DNA from: Candolleomyces eurysporus
Taxonomy: Eukaryota; Basidiomycota; Agaricomycetes; Agaricales; Psathyrellaceae
Reading direction: 5' to 3'
Assembly (NCBI GenBank): GCA_027579435.1
Contig: JANBPK010000817.1
Span: 1-64,000 of the forward strand
Length of the DNA: 64,000 nt
The notes beneath the pieces are model-generated. The model searched no databases. It saw only the letters and a list, made by a program, of their open reading frames with translations, and was not told the origin of the DNA. Within the stretch, counting starts at the first letter, position 1. The number at the start of each line of letters is the position of its first letter. The position numbers and the translations under genes are program-made. Below, one piece after another: positions 12,193 to 24,747 of the stretch.

Positions 12193-13704
12193 CGAATATG
12201 TCTCCAACATTCTCCACCATGACTCCATGCGCGTCTACCGCGCCCGACGTGATGCCCAGCGTCGTCCTGTTACCAACCGCTACACTATCCTAGGCTTCAT
12301 CTCCAGCGGGACCTACGGGCGTGTCTACAAAGCCCAGAGCATTCTCTCCGCAGATTCTCCTTCTGTCGATGGTGCAAGTTCAAGCAGACCCAAAACCCCA
12401 GAAGTCTTCGCCATCAAGAAATTCAAACCAGACAAAGAAGGCGACGTCGTAACCTACACCGGGATCTCACAAAGCGCCATCCGCGAAATTGCTCTCAACC
12501 GCGAGATCAACCACGAGAACGTCGTAGCGCTCCGTGAAGCCATCCTGGAAGAGAAGTCCATCTATATGGTATTCGAATACGCCGAACACGATTTCTTGCA
12601 AGTCATACACCACCACTACCAAACCCTGCGCACATCCATCCCAACGGCTCTCCTTAAATCGTTGACGTACCAGCTACTCAACGGCTGTATCTACTTGCAC
12701 GCTTCGCATATCCTGCATAGGGATCTGAAGCCCGCCAATATCCTGATAACGGCTCAAGGGGTAGTCAAGATCGGTGATTTGGGATTAGCGAGGCTGGTAT
12801 CGGGACCCTTGCAACCTTTGGTCGCAGGCGATAAAGTGGTGGTGACGATCTGGTACCGGGCCCCCGAACTCCTCATGGGCGCAAAACACTACAACAAAGC
12901 CATCGACTGCTGGGCCGTAGGCTGTGTCCTAGCCGAACTCGCCAGCCTCCGACCTATCTTCAAAGGCGAGGAAGCCAAGATCGAACACCATGCCGGAGGC
13001 AACGGGGATAACAACAACAACAATAACGGAGGTGGAGGAGGGGGTGGACGCAAGAAACACTCCTCCGTCCCGCCCTTCCAACGGGACCAGCTCATCAAGA
13101 TCTTTGAAGTCCTCGGCACACCAGACGAATCGCGCGACTGGCCAGGCATCGTCGACATGCCCGAATACCACAACATGAAGCGCCTCGATCACTTCAATAA
13201 TCGCCTATCTGATTGGTGCCAATCACGGATACGGAGTCAACAGGGATACGAGCTGCTGAAGCAGCTGTTTGCGTATGATCCGGACAATAGGCTGACGGCG
13301 GAGCAGGCTATCCGGCATAAATGGTTTTTGGAGGAGCCGTTGCCGACTTGGAAGTACGCATCCACCGTTTTGTTTGATTATCTACAGGTTTAACTAACAA
13401 TCAAACTGATAGTGCTTTCCAATCCGCCTCACAACACCACATCCCTCCGTGCAGGCGTGTAAGCCAAGACGATGCACCGTCTATGATACCCCAGGCCACC
13501 GCCCAACAGCAGCAGCAGCAACTCGGCGGAGGCCATATCACAGCCGGTGGGCCGCCGTTTTCTAAACCCGGGAGTACGACCAGTTTTAGCACAAGTTTGA
13601 GTGTAGGTCCAGGAGGAGGATATGGTGGTAATGGGGGTGGGACTGCGGTGCAGCAGACGGGTGGTGGTGGTGGTCATGCGAGGAAGAAGGCGCGGATGGG
13701 CTGA
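12185..13704 (+). CDS. SSN3: Cyclin-dependent kinase 8 (Mediator kinase, Ssn3/Srb10)
   Basis: Exons join(12185..13353, 13413..13704), 486 residues. A start at Met12227 (MRVYRARRDAQ) is also possible. Visible motifs are the Gly loop GFISSGTYGRVYKA (37-50), the Lys in FAIKKFKPD, HRDLKPANIL, the metal site as DLGLARL (DLG, where most kinases have DFG), VTIWYRAPELLMGAKHY and DCWAVGCVLAELASLRPIF. After the APE segment a low-complexity Asn/Gly insert (N6, G7) precedes KKHSSVPPFQRDQLIKIFEVLGTPDE, a CDK8-type block. The second exon carries IPPCRRVSQDDAPSMIP and a Gln/Gly-rich tail. CDK8 with cyclin C forms the Mediator kinase module and modulates RNA polymerase II transcription in the nucleus. Confidence 0.93.
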
Positions 13705-13869
13705 GAGCATGTTGGGCTCGTGTTGTCAGATCGAGACAGAGGCGGTCGAACGTTGTCACTGTTATTAGGATCTAATGTCAGCCGTTTGCATTCCATGGAC
13801 CGATTTCTCATCAACGATCCCTCTTTGGACAAGTATTGCCCGTCTTGCTAAACGTCCAAAATGAGCGAT

Positions 13870-14220
13870 TCAATTATAAGTGATAGGACAACCAAAATGT
13901 TCCATTGAGCTGATAACTGTTTGAATAGCAGCACTTCCTAAGCCAATTCGAATTTGAACAGTGCCAAAGACCTTATACTGATCCTTCGGCGTCCCAAGAC
14001 TCCCATCATACCGCATATTGGCCAACACGTACATAGAATTCTGGAACTGGATTCCAGAGATAGAGTTCGAATGCACGGTGTATTTGGAGAAGGTCACCTG
14101 GCAAGCCGAACTCGGGTTGTGCGGTGAATGTATTGAACACATAAGGTTAGAATACAGATACATAATCGCATAATCGACTGAATATCCATTCAACTGGGTC
14201 TCGTACTCCCCAGTCACCAA
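13870..14220 (-). CDS. Hypothetical open frame, about 116 residues, possibly partial
   Basis: An uninterrupted minus-strand frame ends at 13870 and is open back to 14220, with no ATG at its left edge, so it would be a last exon if real. The product (MYLYSNLMCSIHSPHNPSSACQ, then GTVQIRIGLGSAAIQTVISS) matches no family I know. A diverged version of its upstream half is seen near 27.2-27.35 kb and near 60.5 kb (inverted), carrying stops. This one may therefore be the least damaged member of a small repeat-borne gene, or just open sequence by chance. No upstream exon was found. Confidence 0.25.
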   Translation of the reverse strand: MVTGEYETQLNGYSVDYAIMYLYSNLMCSIHSPHNPSSACQVTFSKYTVHSNSISGIQFQNSMYVLANMRYDGSLGTPKDQYKVFGTVQIRIGLGSAAIQTVISSMEHFGCPITYN

Positions 14221-17200
14221 GCGGTGACAGGCATTGATTTGCGGCCCCGACCCTTGGTGCTGGTGAAAGTGCGACCCAGAGCAGAGACTACAGCGAGACG
14301 CGATGAAAAGTACACCGCAGAGACGCGGTTTTCTCCTGGTAGGATGAGGTGCGAAAATGTCAGATCGCGCGACGAGACAGACTCGACGAGCCTATCGATA
14401 CGCGTTGACCTGAGGTCTGGGCACTAAGAGCTGACGCTGAGCTACCCACAAATTCGGTATTAAATTCGAATCGAGGCGTGAATCTCGAGGTGAATAGGGC
14501 CGAAATCCGTCAGCGCTGGGACGGGCCGTGCTCCAGTGAGTTATGGGATTGTAGCGGCATGGCCATATGGTGAGATGGTTGAACATCTCCCGAAGGTGTG
14601 CGGTCGCGAGCCCGAGGACGACTCGGAGGCCGTGGTTCTGGGAGGATATTGTAGTTGGCCCGATTTCTGAATCGGACTTGATTATCCTAGGAATTAATCC
14701 AAGCCTTTTTCAAGGCTCTTGAGGTTGGTACATGGGCATCGAGACTTGGAATTCGAAACGGAGCCGGCCCACGGTCCTCCCAATGGAGGGAAAGTTGATG
14801 GAGAAGACGGCGGCGCCGTCACTAGTTCACTGCTGGAAAGGGTCCAACCCATCATGCATCAACGACCACGATGGCTGCGTTTCTTGACTTTCCAATTCTC
14901 TTCAATTTGTTACCATGCTTGCTTCATTCAAAGAGATAGAAGAACACGAACTTTTGGAAGGACATCTTCTTGGCACCATCGACCTTGGAAACTTATACAC
15001 GCCCACCTGGTTGATCGTAATTGGGTTGATGCCGGATGGTGGTGTTCATCCTGAGCGTATGTGACGACGGGCTTTGGCCAGGAGATAGCGGCGGATGGGC
15101 TTGATGCTCCAGGAGTGCCTGACTACTCGAGGATAGCATTAGAGGGTGGTCGAAGCTACTTTACAATCGTAAGCCTCAGCCTGTTTCCCTGATGGACGGA
15201 TGGCCTCACTGACCCGTAGACCTCGACGCAGCCTCCTAGCAGGTCTTGGAAACCTCCCTAACTTTCAATACTTTTGCTGGCATTTTTGCACCGTGAGCAA
15301 GGTGGACGAAGAAACGGAGATTCTGAAACGACCTCGAAGTACCAATGGCGCTGGTGGCTGACCACCGAAGCGGACTCGGAGACCAGAATTCAACCACGTA
15401 AAGCGGGGTTGGGACTTGAGGTGAGGGTGACCGGTTCTATTTCGACCGGTTTTCTCATTCTGTGACTTCAGCCTCGTATGCTCCTGCACGGTGTGTGCGT
15501 GCAGCTCCTGGGGGTCAAGTTTGCATCAGTGATGCAGAAGTCTACCGATGCTCGATGCTCGAGGCCTCCGCATGCTTTGCATCTGGCATGACTGTGTTCC
15601 AACTTGCCAGCGCTCGACCAACATGTTTGAAACGTTTCAATCGACCAATCAGTCTCTGAAGTCGCCCGAACGGCCAATCCAGGCGCTCTTGATTGAGTCT
15701 GCCTTCCCTCGACCCGGATTGGCGAACTTGCACCTCGGTGGTCGTTACTGGCCCCGACGGTCCCCGCCCTCGCTCGAACGAATTCGCTAGGAGGATGCGG
15801 GATGACCCTGGATGGATTCCCCCGTATGAAGAACTTCCGTCCCGTCGTGGAAATGCATAGGGAGTCGACTCATCCAGCCACCCTTTCCTCACGAGCTATC
15901 ATTACTCGCGAGCACGTAGCCGCAGACACCCTGTCAACCAGGAGGCTGAAGACAGCCGACCGATCCAGGTCTCAGGATAGCAAAGAACGACAGCTTCACG
16001 GGAGGCAGCAACCGTTGTCACTCCGTGCTCGATCGCCTCCTATCGACCCCCAGCCACAGCAAGTTGTCGCGGACGATAACCGAAGAACCTCTCCCGTGTC
16101 GAGGGGCCACCGTCTGGCTGGCACGCAAGTCGTGAGTCGCTTTCGGAGCGCCGTGGTAAGCCCCTGTTTTCACCTCTTGAATCGCTCAGAGATTCATATT
16201 TCTTCCCCCAGGGCACGTTATAAATCCTGTTCACTGCATACGGAGACAGGTGCTCGGCTCAGGTTCCACGGCAAGAGGCCTCCACCAGCCCTGGACAGAA
16301 GGACGGAGATGGTCCTTTCCTCTCCGCATCGACGCTGCTCGAACAGCAGATATCTGTTCATATCATCAGCAATTGGAGGCTAAGGAAGCCTGGTGTACGC
16401 ACCTGCCATCCATAGGCGGGTTTACTGGCAATGTCCTTTCCTCCTCCGCCTTCCTCCAAGATTGCCAGGCGGGTCTTCAGTAAATCAGGCTGGAGCTGCA
16501 GACAGGCGGGATCCGTGGCCGAGTTGAACAGTATTCGTTCAAGCGTCTTGGGTGGTGGGGCTGATTATAGCCTGCCGCGATTGGGAGTGCAGGAGGAGCA
16601 CGAGGAGCACGAGGAGCTATTTCTTTCAGCGCAGGGCGTGTTGGAAAACCGTTTGCTCCTGAAGATTGGGCGATGGAAGGTGGATGGCCGTGGATGGTTG
16701 AGCGACAGAAGATGTGCAGGACCAGGAAGCTGTTCTTCATCTTGCCTCTGGGCGCTTGCGGAGATGTTGGGTGGGCAGGCATTAGCCCGTTTGCAAAAGG
16801 CGGCCGCTTCCTGCAATTTCAGTCAGCCTCTCAGTATATGGACCCGGCATAGAAGACGGAGGACGGTACTGTGGAAGGACGGTTGAAGCACTTGAGCTTT
16901 GATCGCTTATGTGTATGTGTGGGCGGGTCGGCCAACCGCAGGGGGCAAGCGCGGCTTCAAGACCCCCTACCCGCTGCAAGCAGCTCGACGTTTCGGCCAA
17001 CTAGAGTTTCTGGGCCATTTGTGGTCATCTAGTTACGGCAAACGCTCCAGTTCCTCATGCCCCGTTTCTATTTTGAACCTCCCCCGTCCAGGGCACCCAT
17101 CCTCTTTGTCAGACCCGAAAACCAAGGGGTAGCACCACTGAACCGGACCCACTGCTTCAAGGCCAGCATCCCAGGACTTCCGGTCGTGGCTTTTAAGCCT

Positions 17201-18730
17201 GCCCTAAATGTTCGTAAACATTATTATCCACTCAATTCAAGTCACCAATGGTTTTCAGTTGTTTGGTCGTTTCGCACTTCTCAACAGCATCACCTTACTT
17301 TTCTCTCTTTCCTCTTGCCTTAATTCGCCCCAGGAAGCAGCATCCCCCTACTGTGCTGCAAACTTGGGCTAGGCTACGCGTCGCTACGAGCAGTTTGCCA
17401 GCACTTCGATGCCCGTAAACATGATGCCGTTGACACCCTCTGCTGCGTCGTATCACCTTCACCCTTCGCCCGAACCCTCCATCTTTCACTTCGAGGCTGA
17501 ACCTGCCTCTCCCCTGTCCTCCTCACTACAAACACTATCTACCGACACTTCTACTCTCTATGTTCCTTGCTACTTATATACTGACGGGAAATATCGTAAG
17601 AACTACTCAAAGATGTCTAATATCGACCCTCCACGTCGCCCGCCTCGTATCCTTCCTCCTTCACAGCAAATTTTATCGCCCGGCGGTCGACCGAGCGTCA
17701 CGGTTTCTGTCCTCTCCGTACCAAGAGTTCATTCTGAAGAGGCTCTCGGCCCCGTTGCCAGCGAGAGACGGCTGCTCGTCCAGTTGGCGCGGGCTGCCGA
17801 GCTACTTGCGAAGGTTCGTGTCGTGTATCTTCTCTTTTCCTATTTCCTGTCGTGGCTGACTGGATTTTGGATAGAGCATGAAGCAAAACGCCATTCTTGC
17901 TGACGAAGATGCGTTTGACGTGGAGGTAGTCGACCGGGATCCTCTGCCTCCTCTCCTTAAAAGGCGTCCTCGTCCTTTCTGGGCTTGGGTGGGTTGCTTG
18001 TTATACTGGTGTCCGGATATTGGATAGCTGACTTTTTCGTCGACGTTGTAGTATCTTCGGAAAGCCGTGCGGAAATGTCGTGCTGTTGGTCGTGTTGTTT
18101 TCTGCCTCGAGTAGACTGCCCCTTTTTCGAGGTCAATAGTTCGCTTGGTTGCTGGATCCTTCGGACTTCACTCCTTGGTCGGTTTCAGCGTTGATTGCTT
18201 GTTGTATATACCCTTAGCCTCATCTCTCAGTTCCTTGATTAGCTGTACATTCTGCTCGCTTCTGGCTTGCCTTTGCTGCGTTGCATTTTCTCGGATAGAG
18301 CTTGTGATACATGTGGTTGTCTTCTCGGTTGTACATAGTCGGATTGGAACAGAATTGTTCCGCTTTCTGCCTTCGATGCTGGGCCTTGACGGCGTTTGAT
18401 GTTTAGTACTGGAGTTTGAGGCACTCGAATGAATAGATAATAGAGAGAGGGACAAATTATCCATTTTTCTGGTCTAAGATAAGGTAAATGGCAGCAGGGC
18501 ATTGAAAATCGATCAAGCGAAAAGAGGTTGAGGAAAAGAAATGAGTGAAAACCGGGGATATATGAGATGAGAGGGACAGTAGCGTGGTCGTGGGTGGAAG
18601 TGAAGAAAGGGAGGGAAGAAAGCAACAAGGCTGCGGTGGGGGTTTGAGCGAGCCACCTGGGGCCGCCTCGCGCCCCGTAACGGTCATATTTGGGCATGGT
18701 CCGTGCACGTGGCGGCCCCGAGTCATCGTG
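14090..18730 (+). repeat. P-unit copy 1 (about 4.6 kb dispersed segment)
   Basis: The stretch from the block ACCTGGCAAGCC near 14097 to the block ending GTCCGTGCACGTGGCGGCCCC near 18715 is matched, in the same order, at about 27.26-32.25 kb (+) and 60.54-55.53 kb (-). Landmarks found in all three: a GAGACTACAGCG-type block, the CTGGCCCxACTG / TGTCTGTCGCAG block, a promoter ending GTTGTTTGGTCG, the P gene, a 3' block AATTATCCATTT, and the terminal GTGCACaGGCGGC block. Between 14.22 and 17.40 kb I found no frame conserved between copies, so it is annotated as duplicated noncoding or decayed DNA. Confidence 0.65.
17409..18114 (+). CDS. P-family protein, copy P1
   Basis: Exons join(17409..17813, 17875..17988, 18052..18114), 193 residues, both introns phase 0. 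The gene structure is the same as in P2 and P3: an exon of about 135 codons, a 38-codon exon and a short last exon. Shared blocks are HPSPEPSIF.FE.EP.SPLSS, QTLSTD.STLY, an RRPPRILPPSQQIL.PGGRPS stretch, LLVQLARAAELLAK, then DEDAFDVEVVDRDPLPPLL and a basic tail rich in Arg/Lys/Cys. No signal peptide or membrane segment is seen. This copy is the most diverged. Conservation of the splice sites and of the Asp/Glu-rich DAFxVEVV block across diverged copies argues for a real gene. Function unknown. Confidence 0.65.
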
Positions 18731-18850
18731 GCTGTTCGGTGCTACCATACAGAGACAGGGTCGGTACTGTTCTTCTCCATTCCTCCGCTCTTCCTCACCT
18801 AGTCTTCATGGCATGCTTTCGGAGTCAGTTGAATACTACATAAATAATGG
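18115..18850. other. 3' flank of P1 and start of F-box array
   Basis: The P-unit 3' flank (block AATTATCCATTT near 18455, terminal GTGCACGTGGCGG near 18705) is followed at 18718 by GAGTCATCGTGGCTG, which recurs near 20675 between F-box copies 1 and 2. I see no gene here. Confidence 0.5.
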
Positions 18851-20579
18851 CTAGCTGAATGGATTGCTGGGAATGAACATACAATAGGGGCTAGCTACGC
18901 GGTAGCGAACGTGGACGTTACTAAGTACAGCAGCAAATGTGAAAGAACAAGCGTTCGAAGGGAATTGCTCCGACCTAACCATCTCCATAAGCTGAATAAG
19001 AAATTTAAGATCACGGTAGAAGCAGCCTAGCCTTTTCCATGTCTCCGCAAGTTGAGGGTTTTCAATCGAGCTGGATGTTCTTCCTCGGGGCCAATCATTC
19101 ACGATAAAGTCGACCAAGTCGAAAGTATCTGTCAAGCGTTCTTCACAGCGATTGTGAGGAGTACAATCGGGCCCTCTGGTGAGAGATTCTCTAGGAGCTG
19201 TGAGAGGTATACGACCCGGGGGAACATGTTCGAGTAGTTTTGCGGTCGACTCGACAATCATAATTTCGGCTGGGAGCCTTTCAAGAGGTGAATCGGGAGA
19301 AACCTCTGCCCAGTACTCGTCTTGCTGGAGAGCTTCGACAAACTGGGCTTGCGTTCCCGAATAAATGACATAGTTAAGCCGGGATGGGTCTGTGCTAGCC
19401 TCCATGATACCCAAACTCCACCAGAGCATTTCGCACTGCACCACCGTCACATTTTTGATGAGAGGTGCAGCTCGTAAAACGGCTTTGATAGAGGATAGGG
19501 CCTCACGAACGACGTCTGGTATATAATCTCTGGGTCTACACACCAGTATGCGCAGTGTCTCCAACTTTGGGCAGAGGATGACGCGGGAGAGGAGTCTGCA
19601 GAGTTCCAGATTCGAGTCTTCCGTCGTTATGGAAAGGAGCCTTCCCAATACAACGGGATCGTCGGTGAGCTGGGGAGATAAATGCGAACCGATTCCCAAT
19701 GTCCCTTCCCAATGAAAGTGCTCCAGGTTCGGAACGGCTTTCAAAACCTCAACGATCCGCCCATTGGACAAGTCTTGGTCGTAGTGGTTCGACATTGCCA
19801 GTGTTGTGAGATTTTGCGACTGGATGGGAGTCCTCTGGACCTCGCACTCCGGGGATGCGTAGGCCGGCAGATGGCGATGGCTTGGAGGTGACATGGGACC
19901 GTGGTTTGAATTCGGGGGGCGAAAAAATTCATTGATAGCGATTGTGAGACGTGCCTGTGAGCTCCAGGGCAGTCCATCTCTGACTCTCTTCTGCAAGGAC
20001 ATGGAAGAGGGGTTGCATGAAAACAATTCGCAGTTTGAGGGGGTCATGAGAGTGGATATGACTGTGCCGTGAGTTGGCCCCCAGTCGTATATGGAGGGCC
20101 ATCCCTCTCGATCGTGAGATGAAGGTATGCTTCAACATCTTTGTGTACCGATGGGAGAATTCTGTAAGTTGGGTTTCAGAGAGTTTGACAGAGGGAAGGG
20201 GGCGAATTATGGATATTGTTTGAAACTCGAGGTAGAGTCTTTGCCAAAGCTGGGGAGTTCCTTCGATGATCACTTTCCACTCTTTGCAGACGGCTTTGAG
20301 GATATAAGCGGTGTTACAATGAGAGCGCTCATCGTCCCATTCACCTTCTTTTTTCTTGCCCTTCTTGCTATAGTCTTGGCTTAGGCAGGTTTGCAAGATT
20401 TCACGTTCAATGGGCGAATGGGAAAAGAGGTCGATGTACTCGTCCCCGCAGCAGTGGACGAATATTTCCTGGAGGATTTCTGGGGGATATTTCTGTGAGG
20501 ACCCACCACCTTTTCGGAGTGCTTTGCCTTTTCGGAGTGCTTGGATACTTTCGCGAGCTTTGCTGAATAGTCGACGCAT
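18851..20579 (-). pseudogene. F-box-like protein gene, copy 1 (frameshifted)
   Basis: Intronless. The first frame starts at 20579 and holds an F-box-like domain (YPPEILQEIFVHCC at about 30-43, then ILKAVCKEWKVI and TPQLWQRLYLEF), the basidiomycete arrangement of a long insert within the F-box. F-box proteins generally recruit substrates to SCF ubiquitin ligases through Skp1. The rest is Leu-rich with no clear LRR (PNLEHFHWEGTLGIGS, CPKLETLRILV). Near 19947 the copy lacks 2 bases relative to copies 2 and 3, which ends the first frame at about residue 216; the remaining 370 codons follow in another frame. Adding 2 bases gives exactly 577 codons, so this is one lesion in otherwise intact sequence: either a young pseudogene or a sequence error. 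Confidence 0.75.
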
Positions 20580-20827
20580 TCCTGGTAATGGTTAGAAGAA
20601 AAGATTGCTAGGCTTGGTTCCAATAGGGGGGAGATAAGATAAAAGGTATGCTGGCAGTCATATTTGGGCATAGTCATCGTGGCTGTTCGGTACTACTATA
20701 CACAGACAAGGGTCGGCGCTGCGCTTCTCCATTCGGACCATTCCTCCGGTCTTCGAGCTCACCCAGTCTTCATGGCATGCTTTCGAAGCCAGTCGAGTAC
20801 TACATAAATGATGCAACCAACTAGCTA

Positions 20828-22562
20828 CTAGTCTGGATAGCTGGGAATGAAAGTGAAATAGGGGTTAGCTACGCGGCGGTAAACGTCCACATTGGTAAGT
20901 ACAGCAGCAAATGTGAAGGAACAAGTGTCCGAAGGAAATTGCTCCGACCTAACCATTTCCATAAGCTGAACAAGAAATCCAAGATCATCGTAGAGGCAGC
21001 CTAGCCTCTTCCATGTCTCCGCAAGTTGAGGGTTTTCAATCGAGCTGGATGTTCTTCCTCGGGGCCAATCATTCACGATAAAGTCGACGAAGTCGAAAGC
21101 ATCCGTCAAGCGTTCTTCTCCGCGATTGTCAAGAGTACGGTCAGGCCTTCCGGGGAGAGATTTTCTAGGAGCTGCGAGGAGGTGTATACGATCCGGGGGA
21201 CCATGTTCGAGTAGTTTTGCGGTCGACTCGACAATCATAATTTCGGCTGGGAGCCTTTCAAGAGGTGAATCGGGAGAAACCTCTGCCCAGTACTCGTCTT
21301 GCTGGAGAGCTTCGACAAACTGGGCTTGCGTTCCCGAATAAATAACATATTTAAGCTGGGATGGGTCTGTGCTAGCCTCCATGATACCCAAACTCCACCA
21401 GAGCATTTCGCACTGCACCACCGTCACATTTTTGATGAGAGGTGCAGCTCGTAAAACGGCTTTGATAGAGGATAGGGCCTCACGAACGACGTCTGGTATA
21501 TAATCTCTGGGTTTGCACACCAGTATGCGCAGTGTCTCCAACTTTGGGCAGAGGATGACGCGGGAGAGGAGTCTGCAGAGTTCCAGATTCGAGTCTTCCG
21601 TCGTTATGGAAAGGAGCCTTCCCAATACAACGGGATCGTCGGTGAGCTGGGGAGATAAATGCGAATCGATTCCCAATGTCCCTTCCCAATGAAAGTGCTC
21701 CAGGTTCGGAACGGCTTTCAAAACCTCGATGATCTGCCCATTGGACAAGTCTTGGTCGTAGTGGTTCGACATTGCCAGTGTTGTGAGATTTTGCGACTGG
21801 ATGGGAGTCCTCTTTACCCCGTACTCCGGCAATGCGTAGGCTGGGAGGTGGCCATGGCTTGGAGGTGACATGGGATCGTGGTTTGAATTTGGGGGGGCGA
21901 AAGAATTCATCGATAGCGACTGTGAGAGATGTGCCTGCGAGTTCAAGGGCGGTCCATCTCTGACTCTCTTCTCCAAGGCCATGCAAGATGGGTTGCATGA
22001 AAACACTTCGCAGCTGTAGGGGGTCACGAGAGTGGCTATAACTGGGCCGTGACTTGGTCCCCAGTCGTATATGGAGGGCCATCCCTCTCGATCGTGAGAT
22101 GAAGGTATACTTCAACATTCTGGTGTAGCGATGGGAGAATTCTGTGAGCTGAGTTTCGGAGAGCTTGACAGAGGGAAGGGGGCGAATTATGGATATTGTT
22201 TGAAACTCGAAGTAGAGTCTTTGCCAAAGCTGGGGAGTTCTTTCGACGATCACCTTCCACTCTTTGCAGACGGCTTTGAGGATGTAAACGGTGTTACAAT
22301 GAGAGCGCTCATCGTCCCATTCACGTTCCTTTTTCTTGCCCTTCTTGCTAGAGTCTTGGCTTAGGCATATTTGCACGATTTCATGTTCGATGGGCGAATG
22401 GGAAAAAAAGTCGATGTACTCGTCCCCGCAGCAGTGGACGAATATTTCCTGGAGGATTTCTGGGGGATATTTCTGTGAGGACCCACCACCACCTTTTCGG
22501 AGTGCTTTGCCTTTTCGGAGTGCTTGGATACTTTCGCGAGCTTTGCTGAATAGTCGACGCAT
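20828..22562 (-). pseudogene. F-box-like protein gene, copy 2 (frameshifted at a C7 run)
   Basis: The domain content is the same as copy 1 (F-box motif YPPEILQEIF, ILKAVCKEWKVIVERTPQLW). The frame is open through LTVAIDEFFRPP and then shifts at a run of seven C (plus-strand G run 21891-21897), where copy 1 has six C followed by G. Removing one base gives exactly 578 codons. Because the lesion is a one-base homopolymer difference, a sequencing error is a live alternative. The C-terminal half (PNLEHFHWEG, APLIKNVTVVQCEMLWW) is almost unchanged from copy 1. Confidence 0.75.
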
Positions 22563-22564
22563 TC

Positions 22565-22910
22565 CTGGTAATGGTTAGAAGAATAGATTGCTAGGCTTGA
22601 TTCCAATAGGGGGGAGATAAGATAGAAGGTATGGCTGGCGATCTTCTATGCTCGATTCGGCAAAGACCGAAATTCGCAATTTTGGGTTTGCTTTCAACCG
22701 ACCTGATTTCTTCGTCTCAATGGCTCCCATCTGCTACTGCAAAGGACCCTGTTCTGTCTGGAATTGACTGGGAAATATACCTATTAACTTCAGCCTAGAT
22801 CTAATCTCGTTGGGCTTAGCTTGCTGTTGCAATTCCTACCAAGTGCTCATATCATTTATATTAAATGAGGTGTCACGGGCACGTTTTAGGAGGCAGTAGC
22901 TGCGCTTCTC
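22565..22910. repeat. About 350-bp upstream segment of F-box copy 2
   Basis: Starting just upstream of the copy 2 ATG, the block containing CGATTCGGCAAAGACCGA, TGGGAAATATACC, TTTATATTAAATGAGGTG and ending GGCAGTAGCTGCGC recurs almost base for base at 24748-25100. It likely carries the promoter of these F-box copies. Confidence 0.75.
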
Positions 22911-23032
22911 CATCCCTCCGCTCTTCGAGCTCACTTAGTCTTCGTGGCATGTCCTCGAAGCCAGTTGAATACTAATACATAAATAATGCAACCAACTAGC
23001 TACTAGTCTGGATAGCTGGGACTAAAACTCAA

Positions 23033-24745
23033 CTAGGGGTTAGCTACGCGGTGGAAAGCGTCTACATTACTGAGTATAGCAGCAAGTGTGAAGGAACAAG
23101 TGTCCGAAGGGAATTGCTCCGACCTAACCATCTCCATAAGCTGAATAAAAAACCCAAGATCACCGAGAAGGTAGCCTAGCCTATCCCATGCCATCCCTGC
23201 AAATTGAGGGTTTTCAATCGAGCTGGATGTTTTTCCTGGAGGCCAATCTTTCACGATAAAGTCGACGAGGTCGAAAGCATCTATCAAGCGTTCTTCACTG
23301 CGATTGTGAAAATTACGGTCGGGCCTTCTGGTGAGAGATTTTTTGCGAGATTTGAGGAAGGGAATACGATCCGGAGGAACATGTTCGAGTAGTTCTATGG
23401 TCGACTTGATGATCATAATTTCGGCTGGGAGCCTTGTAAGAGGTGAATCGGGAGAAAGCTTTGCCCAGTACTTGTCTTGATGGAGAGCTCTGACAAACTG
23501 GGCTTGCGTTCCCGAATAAATGACATATTTAAGCTTGTATGGGTCTGTGGTAGCCTCCATGATACCCAAACTCCACCAGAGCATTTCGCACTGCACCACC
23601 GTCACATTTTTGATGAGAGGTGCAGCTTGTACAACGGCTTTGATAGAGGATAGGACCTCGCGAACGACGGCTGGTGTATGAACTCTGCGTTTGCACACTA
23701 GTATACGCAGTGTCTCCAACTTTGGACAGAGAATTATGCGGGAGAGGAGTCTGCAGAATTCCAGATTCGGGTCTTCCGTCGTTATGGAAAGGAGCCTCGC
23801 CAATACAACAGGATCGTCGATGAGATGGGGAGAGAAATGTGATCCAATTCCCAATGTCCCTTCCCAATGAAAGTGCTCCAGGTTCGGGACGGCTTTCAAT
23901 ACCTCAATGATCCGCCTAGTGGACAACTCTTGGTCGGAGAGGTCGGAGTGGTAGTAGTCTGACATTGCCAGTGTTGTGAGGTATTGCGACTGTATGGGGG
24001 TCCTCTTTACATCGCACTCCGGCGATGCGTAGGCCGAGAGGCTTGGAGGTGATATGGGACCGTGGTTTGAATTTGAGAGGCGAAAGAATTCATTGATAGC
24101 CATTGGGAGAGATATGCCTGCGAGTTCTAGGGCAGTTCATCTCTGGCTCTCTTCTGCAAGGGCATCGAAGAGGGGTTGCATAAAAACAGTTCGTAGTTTT
24201 GGGGCGTCCTGCGAGCGAATATGACTGGGCCGTGACTTGGCCCCCAGTCGTATATGAAGGCCCATCCCTCCCGACCGTGAGATGAAGGTATACTTCAACA
24301 TTCTGGTGTAGCGATGCGAGAATTCTGTAAGCTGAGTTTCCGAGAGCTTGATAGAGGGAAGGGGGCCAATTATGGGTATTGTTTGAAACTCGAAGTAGAG
24401 TCTTTGCCAAAGCCGGGGAGTTCTTTCGACGATCACCTTCCACTCTTTGCAGACAGCTTTGAGGATATAAGCGGTGTTACAATGAGAGCGCTCATCGTCC
24501 CATTCACGTTTCTTTTTCTTGCCCTTCTTGCTATAGTCTTGGTTTAGGCAGGTTTGTACAATTTCATGTTCGATGGGCGAATGGGAAAAGAAGTCGATGT
24601 ACTCGTCCCCACAGCAGTGGACAAATATTTCCTGGAGGATTTCTGGGGGATATTTCTGTGAGGATCCACCATCGCCTTTTCGAAGTGGTTGGACGCTTTC
24701 GCGAGCTTGGATAATTTCGCGAGCTTTGCTGAAGAGTCGACGCAT
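23033..24745 (-). pseudogene. F-box-like protein gene, copy 3 (in-frame stop)
   Basis: 1,713 nt, exactly 571 codons, with a single internal TGA at 24137-24139 where copies 1 and 2 encode Trp (SQRWTALEL). The F-box motif and the Leu-rich C-terminal half are otherwise intact in one frame. This is the most diverged copy (for example KSFRVHTPAV-type changes in the middle). The upstream product alone would be an F-box domain plus about 130 residues. Whether the stop is real, read through, or an error needs transcript data. Confidence 0.75.
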
Positions 24746-24747
24746 TC

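Noticed and set aside
14224..17132. Several 60-190 codon frames in P-unit copy 1 (for example 15802-16383)
   Set aside because: None keeps an open frame in the collinear copies at 27-31 kb and 57-60 kb, and none has supported splice sites.
19860..20040. An intron explaining the F-box copy 1 break
   Set aside because: No donor shared by the three copies brackets the lesions; the only GT candidates (GTTTTC-type) do not match the strong donors used elsewhere in the window.
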